Assembly: GCA_022508685.1 (NCBI GenBank)
Contig: JAFLUS010000160.1
Span: forward strand, 1-5,454
Direction: 5' to 3'
Length of the DNA: 5,454 nucleotides
From: Prevotellaceae bacterium
Lineage (GTDB): Bacteria; Bacteroidota; Bacteroidia; Bacteroidales; Bacteroidaceae
In this document: positions 1-4,222 of the stretch, in pieces
Layout: the number at the start of each line of letters is the position of its first letter
Numbering within the stretch: the first letter of the stretch is position 1
The notes under the pieces: generated by a model
What the model saw: only the letters and a program-made list of their open reading frames with translations
Database searches by the model: none
What the model was told of the DNA's origin: nothing
Program-made: the position numbers and the translations under genes

Positions 1-14
1 GGGTGGTTATCAAC

Positions 15-30
15 CAAAGGTTATCCTTTG
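15..30 (-). terminator. Small hairpin over the toxin stop codon (possible weak terminator)
   Basis: A perfect 6-bp inverted repeat (CAAAGG, 4-nt loop, CCTTTG) spans the toxin stop codon. A second, shorter one (GGTT, 3 nt, AACC) lies at 5-15 directly downstream on the minus strand. Together they could stop transcription or protect the 3' end of the toxin mRNA. No run of T follows within the few bases left before the window edge, so a classical intrinsic terminator is not shown. The stem is short and could be chance. Confidence 0.3.
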
Positions 31-296
31 AACAACTCTGAATGAGAACCAAGTCGTAAGATGCCTATTTGTTGTTCGTTTTCGTCTATCCAAATCAACA
101 AAAAATCGCCCTCTATGTGACATTCCATGCAACCTTTGTATTCTCCTGTGAGAAAATGTGGTCTGAATTTTTTGGGAATTGGAATTTCGTCACGGAGCAT
201 TTGGAGAATTTCTGCAACTTTCTCCATTTTTCGTGGTTGGTTTCTAAACCTTTTGGCGTCTTTCTTAAACTGCGTGGAGAACCGTAGTGTTTTCAT
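21..296 (-). CDS. yafQ: YafQ/RelE-family mRNA interferase toxin
   Basis: This 91-residue protein is predicted to be a ribosome-dependent endoribonuclease that cleaves mRNA in the ribosomal A site, as E. coli YafQ does. The YafQ signature is clear: a basic N-terminal helix pair (residues 8-36), then HFLTGEYKG, CHIEGDFLLIW and LRLGSHSELF. By position, His47, His60, Asp64, His85 and Phe89 match the E. coli YafQ residues His50, His63, Asp67, His87 and Phe91, and Arg81 precedes the last His as usual. The catalytic set therefore looks complete and the toxin probably active. Length is typical (about 90 residues). Its ATG overlaps the antitoxin stop (ATGA), which implies translational coupling; only a weak GGGA lies upstream. 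Base composition is much more AT-rich than the plus-strand genes, suggesting acquisition by transfer. Family assignment is firm; target specificity is inference. Confidence 0.9.
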   Translation of the reverse strand: MKTLRFSTQFKKDAKRFRNQPRKMEKVAEILQMLRDEIPIPKKFRPHFLTGEYKGCMECHIEGDFLLIWIDENEQQIGILRLGSHSELFKG

Positions 297-544
297 AGTC
301 CCATCGATTTGTACATGGCTTCAACGCTGGATACGTCGAGTGTACCTTGCAATTTTCCTTCTTGCGCTTCTTTGATTGCGGCAAGGGTTTCGTCGTTGGG
401 CTCATGATATGCAATGTCGAGTAGTGCAGTCTCTACAAAATTGTTCAGACTGCGATTTTCTCTTTTTGCCATCCTCCGTAGTTTGTCGATTAAATCGACG
501 GGAAGTCTGAAACTTTGGGCTTTTCTTTGTATTGCAATATCCAT
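293..544 (-). CDS. Ribbon-helix-helix antitoxin of the YafQ-type toxin
   Basis: This 83-residue protein is the likely antitoxin and autorepressor of the downstream toxin. The N-terminal half fits a ribbon-helix-helix DNA-binding fold: a strand around residues 9-14 (AQSFRLP), helix A at about 16-29 (basic, KLRRMAKREN) and helix B at about 32-44 (SLNNFVETALLDI). The C-terminal 40 residues are rich in Glu, Lys and Ala and end in a short hydrophobic tail, the part that usually wraps the toxin. The ATG at 544 was chosen over an in-frame ATG at 592 because AAAGGA lies 5 nt upstream and because the promoter -7 box (562-569) lies inside the longer version. It is not close enough to DinJ or RelB for me to give a symbol. 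The antitoxin-first order and ATGA overlap are standard for this class. The role is inferred from fold and context. Confidence 0.85.
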   Translation of the reverse strand: MDIAIQRKAQSFRLPVDLIDKLRRMAKRENRSLNNFVETALLDIAYHEPNDETLAAIKEAQEGKLQGTLDVSSVEAMYKSMGL

Positions 545-560
545 CTTTTTCCTTTTGTGC

Positions 561-600
561 GCAAATATAGTACATTTGCAGGATATACACAAGCAAATGT
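561..600. promoter_or_regulatory. Probable toxin-antitoxin operator: three ACATTTGC-type half-sites
   Basis: Three related half-sites occur in 40 bp: GCAAATATA (561-569), TACATTTGC (571-579) and GCAAATGT (593-600). The first two form a 9-1-9 inverted repeat with one mismatched pair. The second and third form a perfect 8-bp inverted repeat (ACATTTGC, 13 nt, GCAAATGT). Ribbon-helix-helix antitoxins commonly bind such paired sites over their own promoter, and this cluster covers the -7 and -33 region. Binding itself is inference. Confidence 0.55.
562..592 (-). promoter_or_regulatory. Bacteroidetes-type promoter of the antitoxin-toxin operon
   Basis: Read on the minus strand, TATATTTG (562-569) matches the TAnnTTTG -7 box of Bacteroidetes primary sigma factors. 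A TTG (590-592) lies 20 bp upstream, as expected for the -33 element. Transcription would start about 10 nt before the antitoxin ATG, leaving a very short leader that still contains AAAGGA (550-555). The box lies within an inverted repeat, so repression by the antitoxin complex would block it directly. Confidence 0.6.
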
Positions 601-673
601 GCGTTGTATTGGTTATGATTGATTTTTTTAGGCTTAATTTTTATAAATTGGCGATACCTGAGAAGTGGAAAAA

Positions 674-689
674 TTTTCAAAATTGAAAA
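674..689. repeat. 16-bp palindrome upstream of the thioredoxin promoter
   Basis: TTTTCAA and TTGAAAA (7-bp arms) flank a 2-nt centre. The site ends 25 bp before the -33 element at 715, a position suited to an activator or upstream regulator. It is AT-rich in an AT-rich spacer, so chance is a real alternative, and I do not recognise it as the site of a known regulator. Confidence 0.3.
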
Positions 690-714
690 CCGAAATCGTA
701 AGAGTGTTCAAATG

Positions 715-746
715 TTTGCGTACTTCGGCGAAAGTGTGTATCTTTG
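715..746 (+). promoter_or_regulatory. Bacteroidetes-type promoter of the trxA-rpoN-purE-ispG gene run
   Basis: TTTG (715-718) and TATCTTTG (739-746) are separated by 20 bp, an excellent match to the Bacteroidetes TTTG / TAnnTTTG housekeeping promoter. The predicted start near 753 gives a leader of about 55 nt before the thioredoxin ATG. It is the only convincing forward promoter I found before the six co-directional genes, so it probably drives all of them. Confidence 0.7.
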
Positions 747-792
747 CAAGGAGAAAATCGGAAGGCTGACAGCATATTCATATATATTATAT

Positions 793-800
793 AGAAAGGA
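793..800 (+). promoter_or_regulatory. Ribosome binding site of the thioredoxin gene
   Basis: AGAAAGGA lies 7 nt upstream of the ATG at 808. It is the only good Shine-Dalgarno match ahead of any plus-strand gene here. It fixes the thioredoxin start and argues against in-frame upstream starts, which would lie before the promoter. Confidence 0.65.
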
Positions 801-807
801 ACAGTTT

Positions 808-1116
808 ATGGAAATTACAAGTGCAAATTTTGAAGAGATTGTCAATAGCGGCAAACCCGTTGTGTTGGACTTTTGGGCTACGTGGTGCGGCCCGTGCCGT
901 CGCGTGGCACCCATTATCGAGGAAATGGCGGCCGAGTTTGAAGGCAGCGCGATTGTGGGCAAGGTAGACGTGGAGGAGGAAGACGACCTCGCTGCGAAGT
1001 TCGGCATCCGCAACATTCCCACCGTGCTCTTCCTGAAGAACGGCGAGGTGGTCGACAAGGTGGTCGGCGCTACGGGAAAGGACGCTTACGTGGAGAAACT
1101 CAAAGCCCTGCTTTAA
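808..1116 (+). CDS. trxA: Thioredoxin
   Basis: This 102-residue cytoplasmic thioredoxin reduces protein disulfides and is itself recycled by thioredoxin reductase. The active site is the canonical WCGPC at residues 26-30 (Cys27, Cys30), inside the DFWATWCGPCRRVAP strand-helix. The buried Asp is Asp21, and the cis-proline opposite the active site is Pro71 in the NIPT motif. The C-terminal hairpin and helix (FLKNGEVVDKVVGATGKD) complete a full-length single-domain fold. There is no signal peptide or lipoprotein box, so it is cytoplasmic rather than one of the secreted thioredoxin-like proteins common in this phylum. The start is fixed by AGAAAGGA 7 nt upstream. It is the first gene of the plus-strand run, 13 bp ahead of the next gene. 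Family identity is certain. The trxA symbol is the general one, since other thioredoxins probably exist in the genome. Confidence 0.96.
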   Translation: MEITSANFEEIVNSGKPVVLDFWATWCGPCRRVAPIIEEMAAEFEGSAIVGKVDVEEEDDLAAKFGIRNIPTVLFLKNGEVVDKVVGATGKDAYVEKLKALL

Positions 1117-1129
1117 TACCGACAACGAC

Positions 1130-1465
1130 ATGAATCTTGACGACGAATTGCTGCAAGACGCAGAGGACAGCGTGCAGGCTGTGGCGTTCATCCGCAACTA
1201 TCTGCCGCAGGAACTGAAGGAGAAGTTCACGGACGACGACCTCTATTACATGCTCGACGTGCTGCTGGAGTGCTACACCGAGACGGACGTGCTCGACGTG
1301 GAACCCGATGCCGACGGCTATGCCGACATCGACCTCGAACGCATCGTCGACTACGTCGTCCGCAAGGCGAAGAAGGAGCAGATGGGGCCTTACGAGCCCG
1401 ACGACGTGCTGCTCGTCGTGCAAGCCGAGATGGACTACTCCGAGCAGGTGGCTGAAGAAGACTGA
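1130..1465 (+). CDS. Small acidic protein of unknown function, between trxA and rpoN
   Basis: I do not recognise a named domain in this 111-residue protein. It is strongly acidic: 33 Asp/Glu against 8 Lys/Arg, with most of the basic residues in one patch (RKAKK, near residues 84-88). It has no signal peptide or membrane segment, so it is probably cytoplasmic. It looks mainly helical, with likely helices around residues 4-33, 37-49 (DDLYYMLDVLLECY), 70-89 (IDLERIVDYVVRKAKKE) and 94-106. The GC-rich composition and clean codon use match its neighbours, and it lies 13 bp after trxA and 14 bp before rpoN, so it is a genuine gene of the unit. It has one Cys (in LLECY), which gives no support for a redox role by itself. 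A small acidic adaptor or regulator is possible, but nothing in the sequence shows it. Confidence 0.85.
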   Translation: MNLDDELLQDAEDSVQAVAFIRNYLPQELKEKFTDDDLYYMLDVLLECYTETDVLDVEPDADGYADIDLERIVDYVVRKAKKEQMGPYEPDDVLLVVQAEMDYSEQVAEED

Positions 1466-1479
1466 CGCAACCGATACCG

Positions 1480-3024
1480 ATGGCAGACAATCACCGACAG
1501 AGTCTGTATCAGCAACAGCGTGAAGCGCAGATACAAAAGTTGTCGCCGCAACAATACTTGCTGGCGACGCTTTTGGAATTGCCCGTCACTGACCTCGAAC
1601 AGCGTGTCCGCGACGAATTGTACGAAAACGTGGCGTTGGAGGAAGGGCGGGAAACTACCGATGAAATCGACGATTTTGACACTTCCGACGATGCTGACGG
1701 CCGCACGTCCGACGATGTGGACGAGGCGTCTGCCGAGTCGCTTTCCGTCTACGATGACGACGACTTGCCCACGTACACGCCCAACGGGAGAACCGACGTG
1801 GGTGCTGAAATTCCGATAGGCGACACGCGCAGTTTCATCGAAGACCTTCAGGCGCAGATTGCCGACTACGACGTCGACGACCACCAGCGTCTGCTCATCG
1901 ACTATCTCATCGGGTCGCTCGACGACCGCGGTTTTGTCGACCGCCCGCTGCACCACATTGCCGACGACCTCCTGTTCAACCACAACGTCGAAACCGACGA
2001 ACGCGAATTGGAACAGGCGCTTGCCGTGCTGCAGCGGTTCGACCCCGTCGGCATCGGGGCACGCACGTTGCAAGAGTGTCTGCTCATTCAAATCGACCGG
2101 CAGATTGAGGATTTGCAATCCGACGAACCTCATGCCGTCACCTCGTCGCTCACGCCCGAACAGCACGAAGCACGTCTGCGTCTGTTGCGTCTTGAACGTG
2201 CCATAATTGCCGATGAATTCGCCCTTTTTGAACGGAATGAACTGCAACGGATGGCAGATGCACTCGGTGTGTCGACGGAACGCATCCAGACTGCCGTCGA
2301 GGCCATCAGCCGGCTCAATCCGCATCCGGGACGTTCGCTCCACGAAGCAGCCGACGACCGCGTGCAGACGGTCGTTCCCGATTTCATCGTCGAAACCGAC
2401 CACGAACGCAGCATCTCGTTCACGCTCAACAATGGCGAAGTGCCGCCGCTGCACGTCAGCCGCGACTACTTGCAGCAACTGCAGCACTCGCAGGGCGATG
2501 TCGCTCACATGACGCGGCCGCAACGCGATGCCTACGTCTATACGAAGCAGAAGGTGGAGGCTGCGCAGATGTTCATCACTGCCATTCGCCAACGTCAGCA
2601 GACGCTGGTGCTGACGATGCAAGCCATCATCGACCTGCAGCGCGACTTCATCCTCACGCAGGACGATTATCGCCTGCAGCCCCTCCGTCTGGCAGACGTG
2701 GCGCAGCGCACGGGCATGAACATTTCCACCATTTCGCGGGTGGTCAACAGCAAGTACGCCATGATTGACGGCGTGCTCTATCCGCTCAAGTATTTCTTTC
2801 TGCGCTCGAAAACCAATGCCGACGGGCAGGCCGTCGTCCGCACGCGCATCGACCCGCTCTTGCGCAGCATCATCGAAAACGAAGACAAGCAAAACCCGCT
2901 GTCCGACGAACAGATATCCGTGCTGATGAAGCAGAAGGGCGAGGCCATCAGCCGACGCACCGTGGCGAAATATCGCGACGAATTAGGTATCCCGGTTGCT
3001 GCCTTGCGCCGTCGCATCCAATAA
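1480..3024 (+). CDS. rpoN: RNA polymerase sigma-54 factor RpoN
   Basis: Sigma-54 directs RNA polymerase to -24/-12 promoters and needs an AAA+ enhancer-binding protein to open them. All regions are present in 514 residues. Region I (about 8-52) is Gln/Leu-rich, with LSPQQYLLATLLELP. Region II is an acidic linker (54-95). The core-binding domain (about 112-300) includes FDPVGIGARTLQECL near 187-201. The -12-binding helix-turn-helix is at about 404-423 (LADVAQRTGMNISTISRVVN), followed by the expected YPLKYFF. The RpoN box near the C terminus reads SRRTVAKYRD (491-500), close to canonical ARRTVAKYRE, so -24 recognition should be normal. Length is slightly above the usual 470-500. No activator gene is in the window. 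The start ATG lies 14 bp after the preceding gene without a Shine-Dalgarno sequence. Placement in a housekeeping unit suggests constitutive expression. Confidence 0.97.
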   Translation: MADNHRQSLYQQQREAQIQKLSPQQYLLATLLELPVTDLEQRVRDELYENVALEEGRETTDEIDDFDTSDDADGRTSDDVDEASAESLSVYDDDDLPTYTPNGRTDVGAEIPIGDTRSFIEDLQAQIADYDVDDHQRLLIDYLIGSLDDRGFVDRPLHHIADDLLFNHNVETDERELEQALAVLQRFDPVGIGARTLQECLLIQIDRQIEDLQSDEPHAVTSSLTPEQHEARLRLLRLERAIIADEFALFERNELQRMADALGVSTERIQTAVEAISRLNPHPGRSLHEAADDRVQTVVPDFIVETDHERSISFTLNNGEVPPLHVSRDYLQQLQHSQGDVAHMTRPQRDAYVYTKQKVEAAQMFITAIRQRQQTLVLTMQAIIDLQRDFILTQDDYRLQPLRLADVAQRTGMNISTISRVVNSKYAMIDGVLYPLKYFFLRSKTNADGQAVVRTRIDPLLRSIIENEDKQNPLSDEQISVLMKQKGEAISRRTVAKYRDELGIPVAALRRRIQ

Positions 3025-3046
3025 ATTGAACACCAACGTGAAACGA

Positions 3047-3682
3047 ATGCTCATTCTCTCGGCGAAGATACTTTCCGCTTTGTTTTCGCCTTTCTATGCG
3101 CCGTTGTGGGCGTTTGTGTGGCTCTTCATCTTCAGCCGTTTCCGTGTGATGACGTTGGGCTACAAAATCTATATGCTGGTGCTGGTGGCAAGTTTTACCA
3201 TCATCATTCCCCGCGTCACCATCTACATCTTCCGCCGTCTCAACAACTGGAGCCGTTGGCAACTGAACCATCGGCAACATCGCCACATGCCTTATGTGCT
3301 GTCGCTGTTGAGTTATGCCACCTGTCTGCTGCTGATGACGCAAAGCAACACGTGGATGTTCTTTCGGAGCATCATCATGGCGGCATTGGTGATACAGGTG
3401 CTCTGCTTTCTCATCAACATGAAGTGGAAAATCAGCATCTACATGGCAGGCATGGGCGGATTGGTCGGCGTGGTGGTGGCATTCAGCATCCTGTTCTATT
3501 TCAATCCTTTGCTTCCTCTCATTCTGCTGATTTTGCTGTCGGGCGCAGTGGGCAGCAGTCGCATGATGCTGCAGCAGCACAGCCTGATGCAGATTTTCGC
3601 CGGCTTCGTCGTCGGTCTCGGCTGTTCGTTCGTCTTTCTGCTGTTTCCGTGGTTTGAGTGGATGTCGTTCTTGATACCTTAG
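3047..3682 (+). CDS. PAP2-like integral membrane protein with degenerate motifs
   Basis: This is a 211-residue membrane protein with about six or seven hydrophobic helices (roughly 8-29, 40-57, 83-98, 107-124, 136-151, 153-169, 184-203). The segment [21 protein letters not shown] (split: SR at 171-172, His178, Gln182) resembles the third motif of the PAP2 phosphatases, SRxxxxxHxxxD, with Gln for Asp. The place of the RP in motif 1 reads MP (81-82), and the PSGH motif cannot be found: the segment WKISIYMAG has Tyr132 where I would expect the His. Bacteroidetes PAP2 relatives act on lipid phosphates in the envelope, but activity here is doubtful. The ATG at 3047 was chosen as the first ATG; GTG at 3038 (giving a basic VKR start) or TTG at 3026 are possible, and TTG at 2996 would overlap rpoN. 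No Shine-Dalgarno sequence decides it. The gene follows rpoN directly and precedes purE by 29 bp. Confidence 0.8.
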   Translation: MLILSAKILSALFSPFYAPLWAFVWLFIFSRFRVMTLGYKIYMLVLVASFTIIIPRVTIYIFRRLNNWSRWQLNHRQHRHMPYVLSLLSYATCLLLMTQSNTWMFFRSIIMAALVIQVLCFLINMKWKISIYMAGMGGLVGVVVAFSILFYFNPLLPLILLILLSGAVGSSRMMLQQHSLMQIFAGFVVGLGCSFVFLLFPWFEWMSFLIP

Positions 3683-3711
3683 TCATTCATTTATTTAATC
3701 ATTCAGTTTAT

Positions 3712-4221
3712 ATGACACCATCAGTTAGCATCATCATGGGTAGCACAAGCGACCTGCCCGTTATGGAGAAAGCGGCAAAAATTCTCGATGAATTCGGCAT
3801 TTTTTTCGAAATGTCGGCACTTTCGGCACACCGCACGCCGGTAGCCGTTGAAGAATTTGCGCGCACGGCAGAGAGCCGTGGAGTGAAAGTCATTATTGCC
3901 GGTGCCGGCATGGCAGCAGCGCTGCCGGGCGTCATTGCAGCCGGTACGACGTTGCCTGTCATAGGCGTACCTATCAAGGGCAGCGCGCTGGACGGAATGG
4001 ATGCCGTGCTGTCGATGCTGCAAATGCCTCCGGGCATTCCCGTGGCGACGGTTGCCATCAATGGTGCACAGAATGCCGCTCTGCTGGCTGTGCAGATGTT
4101 GGCGCTGTCCGACAAGGAATTGGCTGCCAAGTTTGCCGATTACAAAGAGCAACTGAAGCAGAAAATCGAAAAGGCTAATGCCGATTTGGCAGCAGTCGAA
4201 TACGCACACAAAACGAACTGA
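3712..4221 (+). CDS. purE: N5-carboxyaminoimidazole ribonucleotide mutase (class I PurE)
   Basis: PurE converts N5-CAIR to CAIR in de novo purine synthesis, working after PurK, in the cytoplasm as an octamer. The 169-residue protein has the full class I pattern: GSTSD (10-14) for phosphate binding, SAHRTP (38-43) with catalytic His40, the [10 protein letters not shown] loop (64-73), PVIGVPIKG (82-90), DGMD (94-97) and [21 protein letters not shown] (split across 105-125). Length is normal. One residue is odd: Ala70 (codon GCG, 3919-3921) stands where E. coli PurE has His75 in GGAAHLPG; the flanking residues are intact, so this is a real substitution and not a frameshift. The ATG has no Shine-Dalgarno sequence; the 29-bp gap before it is AT-rich and holds two copies of TCATTCA (3683-3689, 3699-3705) but no TAnnTTTG box. 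ispG begins 1 bp after the stop, so the two are probably translated together. Confidence 0.96.
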   Translation: MTPSVSIIMGSTSDLPVMEKAAKILDEFGIFFEMSALSAHRTPVAVEEFARTAESRGVKVIIAGAGMAAALPGVIAAGTTLPVIGVPIKGSALDGMDAVLSMLQMPPGIPVATVAINGAQNAALLAVQMLALSDKELAAKFADYKEQLKQKIEKANADLAAVEYAHKTN

Positions 4222-4222
4222 T

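Noticed and set aside
545..592. N-terminally extended antitoxin starting at 592
   Set aside because: The extra 16 residues overlap the promoter -7 box and the inverted repeats, and the internal ATG at 544 has AAAGGA at proper spacing.
619..807. N-terminally extended thioredoxin
   Set aside because: The extension would cover the promoter and the ribosome binding site and does not resemble a signal peptide; the ATG at 808 gives a normal-length thioredoxin.
1435..2892. A 485-codon open frame on the minus strand, opposite rpoN
   Set aside because: Its start, end and composition follow from the codon bias of rpoN on the other strand. The translation has no recognisable domain and is rich in Val, Arg, His and Asp as expected for a shadow frame, while rpoN is complete with all its motifs.
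2948..3580. A 210-codon minus-strand frame across the rpoN/PAP2 junction
   Set aside because: It is low-complexity and His/Gln-rich, typical of an antisense shadow of Leu- and Met-rich membrane-protein codons.
3683..3711. Possible promoter or operator between the PAP2-like gene and purE (AT-rich, two TCATTCA repeats)
   Set aside because: No TAnnTTTG box or inverted repeat is present, and two 7-bp repeats in a short AT-rich gap are weak evidence.
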